Below, in pieces: positions 35,432 through 47,000 of a DNA stretch of 64,000 nucleotides; within the stretch, counting starts at the first letter, position 1; every line of letters begins with the position of its first letter. The stretch comes from Lingula anatina. Its lineage: Eukaryota; Brachiopoda; Lingulata; Lingulida; Lingulidae. The notes below the pieces were generated by a model. The model saw only the letters and a program-made list of their open reading frames with translations, ran no database searches and was not told the origin of the DNA. The translations under genes were made by a program, and so were the position numbers. The stretch spans positions 229,122 through 293,121 of the forward strand of contig NW_019775523.1 in NCBI RefSeq assembly GCF_001039355.2, in the 5' to 3' direction.

Positions 35432-35705
35432 CTTACCTATTCGCTTAAATATATATTAATACTCTCAAGACTGGTTGAGCTGATATTTGAACAAATTCAA
35501 AAGCATGGATAATTGCATATACTAGTGCATAATGGAAAATATATAAAGAAATCTGACCGAGAATTATCATTTAAAAAGGAGATAACAAAGAGAACTATTT
35601 CACGGAACTTCTTCCGCATATGAAAATAGTAGTTCCAGGGCACTTCCGTTTTATTCTGGCCCGTTGAGACCGCTGAAGTGAGAGACAGCTGTTTCTGCAG
35701 CACGA
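35425..35705. promoter_or_regulatory. divergent promoter of OBI1 and SLC10A7
   Basis: 281 bp lie between the two start codons. Two CGGAAG-type ETS sites on the minus strand, at 35611-35616 and 35642-35648, are typical of housekeeping bidirectional promoters. No TATA box is obvious. The OBI1 start codon sits in AATGGCGGAGA, a YY1-like context. Confidence 0.55.
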
Positions 35706-38700
35706 ATGACAGCTTTCCATTTTCTCCAGAAGAATTGGTTTTTGTTGGGGATTGTGATTGTTATCATTTTGGCACGATTGGCACCAAAATTTGGCGTACA
35801 AGGAGGTAGGTATTAGAAAAAGTGTGTAAGCAAATGCTAGATCCGGAACAGAAATGATGGGAGCACGTGCAAGCTACTCTAAATAAAACTGATTTTCATA
35901 TGGGGAAAAGAATATACACAGATGATTGTGGCACCTTGGTAGTAAAAATAACCAAAAATTATTTAGCAGTGACTGCAATTCTGTAGTGTAAGCACTCAAT
36001 TTTATATCCAAAGGCAAAGGCTACATGTTAGTACCAATCTCTTCTACCTGCTTCTAATGATAAAATTTATAAAAATTCTGTCTTTTAGCACAGGCAGATT
36101 TATCGTGTATTTTCTTTTCTCCCAAAAGGTGCCAAATCCATATGAGGGAACAGGGAACCAGGATGAATATTTTCAGCTTACTGTCATGAGAACAAAATTT
36201 ACCATGTCGAGCATAAGATGGGCTTTCAATTGTGTGACCTGGACCCCTACAAAATCTGAATGGATACTAGCCTCACAGAGCATACAAACAGAGGAGAAAT
36301 TAAGGATTGGGAAATTTTACTACAAAAAGGATGCCAGGTCTGCCATTGCTGGGAGGTTGCTGCTGAGAAAAGCGATCTCAGAGTTGCTAGACATTCCCTA
36401 TGGAGATGTAAAACTTGGGCGTACAGAAAAGGGAAAACCATATCTGATGAATGAGGTACAGCAGAAGTTGAGTTTCAATGTATCTCACCATGGGGACTGG
36501 GCTGTGCTGGCCGCTGACACTGGTGTTGATGTAGGGATTGATGTGATGAAGATTGAGAGACCTAGAGGGAAATCTGTGGAAAAGTTCCTATCCACTATGC
36601 AACCACAGTTTACTGTGGAAGAATTGGATGCAATTCATTCACCTCCTAATGAATGGGATCAGTTAGCAGTATTTTATCGTCACTGGTGTCTAAAAGAAAG
36701 TTATGTCAAGACGTTAGGCATTGGTATTGGATTCGATGTTCATAGACTTGGTTTCAGATTGAACACGGATTTGTTAGAGAAGGACACAGTAGTTACAGAT
36801 ACTGAAGTATGTGTTGATGGAAAACTCGAGCACAATTGGATATTTGAAGAAACAATGTTGGATGAAGTCCATTGTGTGTCAACTGCAGTGAATGCAGATA
36901 TAAATGTTTTAAAGACAAGGAAACCACACAATTTTAGAATGCTCACCTTTGAGGATTTGGTTGAAGGGTCACAGCCTCAGTCTGATCCAGATATAGCCTA
37001 TTGGGAAAACTTCAGTGTTAAAGATGAAAATCCTTGGACAAAATAAATGCATTTTAAAGCATCTAATGATTAGTCAAGAACTAATTATTCTTTAATTGAA
37101 ACTTTATAGATTATATTATAAAAATAAAAACCATATAGAGATATAAACTCCAGTAAAAGATAAATCAAACATTACTGAGATTATAAAAGGTTAAAATGGT
37201 CCAGTATTGAATAATTCAGTTAATATTAAATTTATTGGCTTATGAAAAATCTAGTAAAATGAACAGAATTAAATCCTGATTTTGTAAATTTACATACAAT
37301 AAGCATCAGGATTATTGCTTTAGTACATTTAATTGAACATGAATTGAAAATATCAACATTGTTAATATTTAACAGTTGAAATAGACGTGATGAGTCTATG
37401 TGCTTATACTGGAGTATGTGAAATTTAATAAAATTTTATTCTGATGTACAAATTTTCATTTTGACTTGAGTAAGGACAGACAAAATTAAAACAGTTGGTT
37501 AAAGAGTGACAATTCTCTGTAAACTGGGTCAGCAGACAAATACTTTAATAATATGTATTAGGAGCATAGCAGCAAAATGTCAGGATAAGTGTTTTTTTTT
37601 TTTTTTTTCAATCTTATTAGTTGTAGGGAATGACAAATCCACAGTGTGAATATATATAAAAACAACAGCATTTAGGTTTCTTCTGGGGTCAATTGTGTAT
37701 TTAAATCTAACTCACCAAACCAAGACCAAATGCTTTTTTTCTTAAAAAAAAATGTGAAAAAAATAATTTCATAAAAATTATGGTCAGACGTGCCTATTAA
37801 CCATGTTCAAGTATATCTGGTCTAACATAATTTTTTATTTACAGCTTGTCAGATAGCTATATAATGTTTTATGATTAAAGCTTTTTTAATGTTGCCTTCC
37901 CAGGACCCATCAAACCTGAAATCACAGTCAAATATATTGCTGTGTCAACCATATTTTTTAACAGTGGACTGTCTTTAAGAACAGAGGTAAGATTTTCATT
38001 CTGTTGTTGCCTTCAAATCTTGGAAATAAAATGGTTCAAATGATCTGTTTATAAGGAATGGCTCCCATTTTTTTTCAACTGATTTTTTTTCATCAAAATG
38101 TAAAAAAATGATTTTCATAGAAAATAAGAGAAGGGTTAAATACTAGATTTATTTTGTTGTCTTCTTTTTCATCCACAGGATCTGAAGAGGGCCCTCTTCC
38201 AAGTAAAACTACATGTATTTGTCCAATCCTTCACCCTTGGTTTTGTTCCAGTGTTTGTCCACCTGTTGGTCACTCTCCTGGAAAATAGCCATTTAGAGGA
38301 ATGGCTTTTAAAGGGGTGAGTCCACACTGCCATGGTAGTGATATTTCATAATCTAAGTACAGTTTTTGACATGCAAGTATAGTTGGCAAAGTTATATTGA
38401 GTACTGCATACATGTTCCTTTGCCAACAACTGAGAAGGAATTCATTACACAATTTATATAAAAAAGACCTTGTTCCAGGCTACCAGAAATTGAAGGTAAA
38501 TGCCTTTCTTATAGCATGTCAAGTCAGAAATAAGTACTTTAAATACTACTGCATTGAAAAATTGAATCTGATCATGAATCTGTGTCCTGCCAACAGGATA
38601 ATGTTAAAATAGGTTAATGAGTTTCTGCTGTGCTTTTTCAGACTAATGGTAGTTGGGTGCATGCCCCCACCAGTCTCCTCGGCTGTCATACTTACAAAAA

Positions 38701-41207
38701 CAGTAGGTGGAAATGAGGTAATTATTAAAGATGCTCTGAGGACCACTCTTACCTGAAAACAGAAATAGTCCAATTGATGTCAGCCACCAACCTTATCACG
38801 TAGGAATGCTTATGGCTTACTTAGACTTAAAAATCCAATACTCGGGTGATGTGAATTAGACTTTTTCTGGTTTCATTTAGTAAGGTTCTGAATGCAACCT
38901 ATCTATAAAGTAAATTTTAAGACATCATGTAATGGGAAGGACAAGGTTGCATGCTCACTTATTTTTTTACAAAACAGATTTTCAAAATCTTTTCTTAACC
39001 ATTTCATTTTGTTCAGAACTATTCATTTTCAGAATTACATATGTCCTGGCCAATTGATTTTTGGGTGAAGACTTTCCATTATACTTCAACAGCTTGAAAA
39101 GTTTGATACTTGTTAATCTATGTTCTTGTTGTTCTTTTCATTTCAGGCTGCAGCAGTGTTTAATTCTGCATTTGGCAGTTTCCTTGGCATAATAGTCACT
39201 CCATTATTGCTACTTCACTATGTAAGTGCTATTATATCTTGAGCATTCATTTAAAAATGATTTATACCTTATTTGTGTCCACGCTGATGTATGTTTTTGT
39301 GTACAGATACAGTAATATTGTCATCACTTTCATTGTCGTAAGTGACAACTTTCTATTAATTTTGCATTGTGGACATTGCATATCTAGAGGATAATTACTT
39401 TTTTCATTGAGACGAAACCTGCTAATTATAGCATTAAGTGTATTTATTTTGTATTTAGGATTTATTTTGTAATATTTAAAAAGAAATAGCCTTTCTGTAT
39501 TTGTAATATTTTCAAAGAAATAGCCTTACTGTACATTTGTCTGGCTTACGTGCGTTAGTTATAGAACAGCTTGTGTGCTACTAGTACTTCCAAGTAATAA
39601 TGTTCCATAATTCTTTATTTATGTAACATATGCTGATAAGGACGATGCATTCCCTGAAGATGAAGTAAGAACTGTTCCATTCTTTTTCAGCTTGGCGAGT
39701 CCAGTGTTGTACCCTTGGGTTCTGTGTTTACTCAGCTTTCCATGACAGTTGTCATACCTCTCATATTGGGACAAATTGCCAGGGCAAAAGCCAAGCATAA
39801 ACTCAGCCGAGTTAATATTCCTTTTGGGACAATCAGCAGGTTTGTGTATATTTTGATTATATAATGTTCAGTGTAAATCACCATTATTAAAGTAGCTTCA
39901 GTAAGTGTGTAAATTTATTGTCAAGGTGGTATCTGCCTTGATGTATATAGAGCAATTAATAAAATAAATTTTGAGGGATTGGGGTTTCTGGGTTGTATTG
40001 CTGCACTTGTGTTTTTGTCTTTGGTCATAAACTAAGACCTCAAGAAGTTTCAATCCCATAATCATGTGGCTCTGTCCATATTTTCTAATTGTGTATTTTG
40101 CTTTAGTTTTCTTTTATTCATTTTCTGAAATTCTAGTTGTGCAATTTACAAAACAAGGATTTTACATTTTTCATTTCAGTTTTACCCTACTTTTGATCAT
40201 ATATACAACCTTCTGTGATACTTTCTCTAGCAGGGAGACAGAAATTGACGAAATGAGCTTATTTGTTATCATATTAATAGGTAAGATCTTATGTTAAATA
40301 AAAATTAATCTTTAAGATTGGAGCATTATTTTTTCATTTTATGGTGCAGTTTCATTGTTATAAAGTAACTTAAAAATAGTTTATACTGTATATAACCGAG
40401 AAATGAGTTTTGAATAAACTTAAATTATCTGTTTTGTAAAGATTTCCAAACAAAAGCTGTATGTGGGTAAAAATATATGATTGTTTTCAAACTCTCTTTT
40501 CAGTGATTATTTTGCAAGTGTTTCTACTGTGGCTGGCTTTCTACATATCCACTATAAAAGCACTTAGGTTTCAACCAGCTGATGTAGTCTCCATTATGTT
40601 TTGTTCAACACACAAGTCATTAACACTAGGTAAAAGATTTACATATTGCAATTATCTTCTTATTCTAAAATAACTGATGTATGTGAAAATACATTGTAAA
40701 AATCATCTTCTTTTTGTCTGGAAGGAAAATGCAAGAAAGTTGATCCTGAAAGCATATAGTATGTACTTAGTATTTTCAATAAATTGTTTGTCACAATATT
40801 GTTTGATTAATAGGACAGATCAGACGGATGCTTTCCATCTCTCTACTTTGTCAACTTTCTTCTCCAGGTATCCCCATGCTGAAAATTCTCTTCAGTGGCC
40901 ACAGTCGCCTGTCCGTGATCTCTATCCCCCTGCTGATATACCACCCCACACAGATACTGCTGGGGGGCTGCCTGGTCCCCTTTGTTAGGTCCTGGATGAT
41001 AGGAGCACAGGGACAGTATGTTTTCTCAAATACTTGACAATGTACATTGTCACCATTAATGTAAAACTGTTTTTTAATGGAGTAACATAGTTATTTAATA
41101 TTTTTTTGGGATGGGCACTAGAAATTATTTTGAGGCATTTATTTATTAAAGTAATATTTTTTTATTTTAGGTGGCTGCCAAGATGGATGAAAAGTGACAG
41201 GATATGA
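35706..41207 (+). CDS. SLC10A7: solute carrier family 10 member 7 (bile-acid:sodium symporter fold)
   Basis: Ten exons, 35706-35805, 37904-37986, 38179-38315, 38642-38717, 39147-39221, 39691-39839, 40180-40280, 40504-40629, 40868-41015 and 41171-41207, give 343 residues (human 340). Family blocks: [74 protein letters not shown] and [13 protein letters not shown]. About ten membrane spans fill the protein. SLC10A7 acts in the Golgi/secretory pathway, where it restrains store-operated calcium entry and is needed for glycosylation and skeletal matrix; bile-acid transport has not been shown. A separate gene, AASDHPPT, lies in its first intron. A likely poly(A) signal is at 41327-41332. Confidence 0.95.
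36186..37046 (+). CDS. AASDHPPT: L-aminoadipate-semialdehyde dehydrogenase-phosphopantetheinyl transferase, intronless
   Basis: Transfers 4'-phosphopantetheine from coenzyme A to carrier proteins (cytosolic fatty acid synthase, mitochondrial ACP, AASDH). The 286 residues from the ATG at 36186 align with vertebrate AASDHPPT from [14 protein letters not shown] to the end. Sfp-type motifs are present: [21 protein letters not shown], metal-binding VGID at 116-119 and WCLKES at 167-172. The frame is open further upstream to 36057, but that extension is not family-like; a possible acceptor AG at 36127-36128 suggests a spliced 5' UTR. M7 (36204) is another possible start. The whole coding region is one exon, whereas the human gene has several. 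It lies in intron 1 of SLC10A7 on the same strand. AATAAA at 37123-37128 would end its transcript. Confidence 0.93.
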   Translation: MRTKFTMSSIRWAFNCVTWTPTKSEWILASQSIQTEEKLRIGKFYYKKDARSAIAGRLLLRKAISELLDIPYGDVKLGRTEKGKPYLMNEVQQKLSFNVSHHGDWAVLAADTGVDVGIDVMKIERPRGKSVEKFLSTMQPQFTVEELDAIHSPPNEWDQLAVFYRHWCLKESYVKTLGIGIGFDVHRLGFRLNTDLLEKDTVVTDTEVCVDGKLEHNWIFEETMLDEVHCVSTAVNADINVLKTRKPHNFRMLTFEDLVEGSQPQSDPDIAYWENFSVKDENPWTK

Positions 41208-44057
41208 CTGTCAAGCAATGCTGATAAATTGAAAATGCTTTTCTATAAGATGGGAAAAGCTGCAAAATATGACACCCGTCAGTATTACAAAGGAAATGTT
41301 GTTGTCCTTGTCAAGATGGCATTGTTAATAAATGTTGATTCTGTTATTTTTTTCCTTCATGTAATAGATATAGAGAGGGAATTAAATATTAAATGTGTTA
41401 CCTAAAATTCTAAGAATTAATAATGTAATTGGCTATATGAATGCAGACTTTCTTTTTGTTTACTATCGATACGCAAAAGCCAGTATCTCAAGGACTTGTT
41501 TATGAATAGAAGTTTTATGTTAATTTATAATACCTCAAACTTATAATGACAGACAGGAAGGAGGGAGACTGCTGTTTTCCTCCAGAGAATTAAAAAAAAA
41601 ATCAAATTTTCAATTTTTTATTTAATAATTTTTTTGAAAAAAATATTCTTGTAACTCACAGCAGTAAATTCCACAAAAAAATAACAGATAAATGAGAACA
41701 CCAGCTACACAGCTTTTTTAAAATCATATGAAGGCTGGTTTTGCCCTGCCATTGTTCTTTACTGCTTTGGTGCATGTCTTTTTAACAGTTAAGTAGAAAA
41801 ATAACAAAAACTGATTCCCAGGATCTGTAAGATGATGCTTAATGATGCTCGAGATTCCACACCTGCTGCAGTATTTTTTTTTTTTTTCAAATTGGGCCTC
41901 TCATCTCTGTGCCATGGGAAAATGCATCCAGTTTTGGCCTAAATGATCTCATTGGAGAAATGTGTTCTGTTGATGCACACTGCAGAAGACTTCAAGCTTG
42001 GTTCTGTACATATAGCTGGAACCAGAAAATACAATAAACAGCTGTGATAGTTTTCAGAAATGTTTAAAATCTTAATGGAAGAATTTGAATGCCCAGGAAG
42101 AATATTTCATTATGGAAATGAATTCTACAGTTTATTTGCCATACACCCTAAGCATGCCAGAAGTTATATCGCAGTTATTTACTTATGTTATTTTCAGTTA
42201 AAAGTGTGCTCCTGTAAACTTACCAACATCTAAACATTCACAATTTGTAACAAAGCAGCTGATAAATCTGGAGAACGGCAGAGACCTCCAAGAAGACCAA
42301 ACCACAGACGTGATCCCATGTATCAGCAAGGCACCCGACATTCTGAAATGAGATTTCAAAAATTTCTTTAAGACCCAAAATTAAGTTCTGCCCCTGCCTC
42401 ACTGGTGAGTTTCAACAGGTGTTACTTGACATGTTAAATTTTGTAACATGTTTACATATCTGATAGAAATATTACAATTAACACTTTAATACAGTTCAAT
42501 TTTAATAAATAAAGTTAAAGAACTGTTACACCAGCAACATAAAAATCATGACTGTTGCTTAACAAAGGACTGGTGATCGTGATGACACCGTTTTCCTTTT
42601 GATATTTTTGGTTGCTGCACAATCTGTATGCAAGTCCTCTGCTTTTAGCTTGATGATAACTGATGGCCATCACGTGCGGGACATGGTCTTTACTGTTGTC
42701 TGCTTATCACAGCTGTATTGGTGATTGAAGGTCACATGAAAATCTGCTGTATTCTATCAAAATTTCTGATCAGTCTTTGATGGGTTCCCACTGCGATGTT
42801 TGTCCAACTGCCATCTGCTTCAAGTAGACCTTCTGTACTTGATATCGCCTGTTGGGACATGGACGGACACCACAATAACACGAAACATTGTCAACTGTGA
42901 ACTTGCTTATGATATTGCATCATTGGTATTAGTAAGCTTTTCTCTTTGCTTTGCATCATCAGTTATCGCAAGGCACAGTGACAAGGAACAATACATAACA
43001 TTAAACAGACAATTTCACAACACAACACACAAAACATTTGGTATAGCTTTTCCCAAGATTTTGGGGGTTGTATGGGCTGTTTCCCATACTTGTCATCTTT
43101 ATTGTTGATTATTTTAGCTTTGTACGATAATTCTTTTCTTCTTTTTCAAATTCTTTAACGCATAATTGCTTCTTTTTTTTAAACATGCGTTTTGAATTTT
43201 TCTCTTTTTCTTTTTTCCCAGTGTACAAAGCTTTTTTGAAGTTTGCTGAAAACCCATGCTTTGTTAACAAAGCATATACAACAATTCAATAAATCTTACA
43301 AGCATAATCATATGACAAAAGCAAATTGAGTAAACTGTCCAACTTACAGTTAACAATTCGTACTACAAAACTTTTCTAACGTCATCATTATAGCACCAGA
43401 CTGATTATCATCATAACAATCCCTATGTCACAATTTCAACCTAGTTTCTGAATATGCAGGCTATTTAAAGTTAAAATTTACATTCTACAATGTTTCTTTA
43501 ATACGTGTTTAATTTATCAAAATTTTCAAATTATTTTTACTGTATCATACAACTGAATAATCTAATGTTTAGTCTCCACTTCAATGTATATTTTTGGCTT
43601 GGTGCATGATGACAGAAGCACATATACAGTATAGTACATATATACAAATACTTCAAGTTGCCACTGTGGACATTCCACAAATTGGACACTACTAGACTAT
43701 CAACTGAACCAAAAACTTTTTTCATAATACAGACCTTTCTTTTGCATGTCGCAAACACTAAAAGAAGACTGTGACTACCCACACAGTTGACACAACCTGT
43801 GTAAACTGCCAATTAAACTAATCCATGAAATGGAATTTCCTTACATGAACAGACAGCTGCCCTGTTTTTCTTATGGTAGGATGAAAACCGGCTCATTTTC
43901 AAATAAAGTTTCATGCTAAATACAAGTCTTTGATGTGCAACAAATGTGAAAACCTAAATACAGTTACTCCAATCTCTGTAACCATGGAATAGTTATCAAA
44001 TCTCAACACCATGACTACATCACATCATAACTCCTAGAGTCCATTACAGGGGGGAAA
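41208..44057. other. convergent intergenic region of SLC10A7 and RBM26
   Basis: After the SLC10A7 stop and its AATAAA at 41327-41332 the sequence holds no gene I can support. A 102-codon plus-strand open frame at 42800-43108 shows no domain and poor composition. The right part should be the RBM26 3' UTR; a minus-strand AATAAA (plus TTTATT) at 43098-43103 could be its poly(A) signal, giving a UTR of about 1 kb. Confidence 0.4.
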
Positions 44058-47000
44058 TCACCGCCTCCATGACTTGTCTTCTTCATCATCATCATCTTCC
44101 TCATCATCAGCCCCAAGCAGAATATCTTCATCTAGTTCATCCAACTGGAATTACAGACAGCACCAATAAAGTGTACTTTTGACAGCTATGAAAGTATTAA
44201 AAAAAATAGATATTTACAGTAATTACATTTGGAATATTCACCAGACAAACACAAATAATCAACTGTTGCCGTGGTCTGGACTGCATCCCATGATAGGTCT
44301 CCATCAGTTTTAAGCCAACCTGCTAATTATTTGAAAGACAAGGCAGCAAAGCTGTCAAATGTACAGACAAAAAGCAGGAAATAACTATGCACAAAATAGG
44401 CTACTGCCAATTCTGATGCAAAAGTACATAATGTTAAACTACAAATTCAACATCAAATTTTAACAAGACAGCACTGTTCTGAAATGGGTTTATTTCCATT
44501 TTTAACACTTTTTTAACATAAAACAAAATGAACAGTTTACTGCCATTTTTATATGATCAACTAAGAAAATTAATGATATTGGAAAAATATCAATAGAACA
44601 GTGTTAAATGTCCAATTTCCTCCATTCTGAGATTCTGAACATAGTGGATGATTGAATCTGACAAACTGCAATGATATGAGTTTATTTCCATTTTTGACAC
44701 TTTATTACACAATACACGATAAAAAGTTTACCATCATTTTTACATAATCAACTAACAATGTTGTAAAGATGCAGGAAATGTCAAACAAACACTTTTACGT
44801 ATCTTATTAGTTTAATAATGAGACTGTTAACATGCCTAAGAATTGAATCTGAGGAAATGTGAAAAAACAGCACACCTTCTAAAATAATGGCACGATTATG
44901 CTGATTTACGAACTCAACCTGCATTTTAGTAAAATTGACCCCTCCTGTGACTTTCATGACAATTGGCCCATCTGTTTTTCTTATATTGTGTTTACAGTGT
45001 TGCATATATGCTGAAAAATGAAAAAACAGCATAACTACTAAAATAGTGGCCCGATCATGCCGATTTTCGAACTTGACCTGCGTTTTAGTAAGATTGATTA
45101 CTCCTGTGAGTTTCATGACAACAGGCCTAACGGTTTTCCTTAAAATGTGTTTACAGTGTTGCATATATGCTGAAAAGTGAAAAAACAGCATAACTTCTAC
45201 AATAATGGCTCGATCATGCTGATTTTCGAATTTGACCTGCATTTTATGAATATTCATCAGCTCTGTAAATATACAGCCAAAAAGTAAAATTGACTTCCAC
45301 TTATCGTGTTTACAATGAAAGTGCACGGCGCCGGCATCTGTGTCTGTACATAAAAAGTATAGTGTACAGACTTACTGTTTCTGCTTCCTGTCTTGTTTTG
45401 AATGTGAGTATAACATTTGGTTCACTTTCATCACAGTCTATCTTCTCAATCTCTCCGTAATTCTGAAAGATTAAATTGTAATTATTATATTCAAATAATA
45501 TATACAATACCTTTTTGCCATGCATGTGAATATGGTTTCACCAAATAAAACATCATATATATAAGATATTTATTCTTTTATCATAAAACTGAATATCTTA
45601 GTAAAACTTAAAGGCAATCATGCATAAAAGCCAAAGCCCACTAACCTGGAATTGTGAGATCACTTCATCCTTTTCATTTAAACTGAACCCTCTCACTAAC
45701 AATTGTCTTGGACGGCGGTCTACAGATCTGGCTGCCATAGTAACACCACCTCTTCCTCTGCCTCTCCCACGCCCCCTGGGGGCAGCTCCACCACGCCCTC
45801 TTCCTCGGCCACGTCGAGCTTCTACAATACCAAGTGCTGCTGCCTGGAGGGGAATGCATCAACTTATAAGTAATATAGATATAGACTTTATATAACCTTG
45901 GGCTACAAATCATGGGCACATTCTTTAACTTAAAACAAATATCTCCCCAATTCCTGGAAAAATCAGGTTTCTGACATAAATCTGTAACAGAAAACTTAAA
46001 AACATATAGAATAGCTAAAATTATTAGTTTATTTCTAATCAATCCAATATGTGAGTAATATGGTTTTTCTTTTCTTGTACATAATACATTGGGTTATTAT
46101 ATGCCAAATGATAAAAATAGATAACACTAATTAAATCTTAGCATCATCAATAACTAATTAAAAAGAAGACAGGAGTACCTCTCGTTTGAGTTCCATGATT
46201 TTCTTCTTGAGGTCTGAGGTGTCCCCACCACTGGTTTCTTTGGTCATAAGTTCTAATTCTGTGTCCAGGAGCTCCTTCTGGGCCTAAAGTACAATAAACA
46301 CAGGATACAGCTGATCATGTGATTCAGGAGATTTTTTCATGTTACCTTTGGTGAAGTGACCTGGACTGGAACAATTGGGCCAATGAAAATGTTTACATGA
46401 AATATTACTCAAGTTCCCAATGTAACATGAATTGACATTCTAGAGATGACATGAAACTGATATGTGAGGATGTTGGTGGGAAAGTAAACATGACTATTAT
46501 GTGAATTCTAAGAAAAGTCTACCTCCTGTTTTGATTTATGATGAAATTCCACTCCTCCTCCTCCTGTGGTTCCTCCAACATTAGGTGAGGCAGTGATCTC
46601 CAACTTCAGTTTATCTATACTAGCTGCCAATGTCTTTATTGTCTAAAAATTAGAGATATAATGAGTAAAATATTTTACGTAATTTCTGAATATTCTGAGC
46701 CAACAAATTTTAATATTCATAACATGTGCTCAAGCAGTCACCATAATGTTATTCACATGTATTACACTTTGTGTTCAGATTATATTTTTAACAATTATAG
46801 AAAAAATGACAGTTTCGGTGATATAATAGATAACAATGTAGTTCTACTTCTCTTCACTACTTTTTGTCAGGCAGGTAGGACTGCCGTTATCAAATATTCA
46901 TGGGAGATGCTTACTTTCACAATTACAGCCTTCTCCTCTGGACTAGTCCCCTTATTCTTATCAAGCTTTTGAATCAGCAACTGCAAGATTATTATAAGAT

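Noticed and set aside
36057-36185. N-terminal 43-residue extension of AASDHPPT
   Set aside because: It does not resemble the family and contains a likely 3' splice site; the ATG at 36186 fits better.
42800-43108. A 102-codon plus-strand gene between SLC10A7 and RBM26
   Set aside because: No domain, signal or splice partner recognised; it lies where 3' UTRs are expected.
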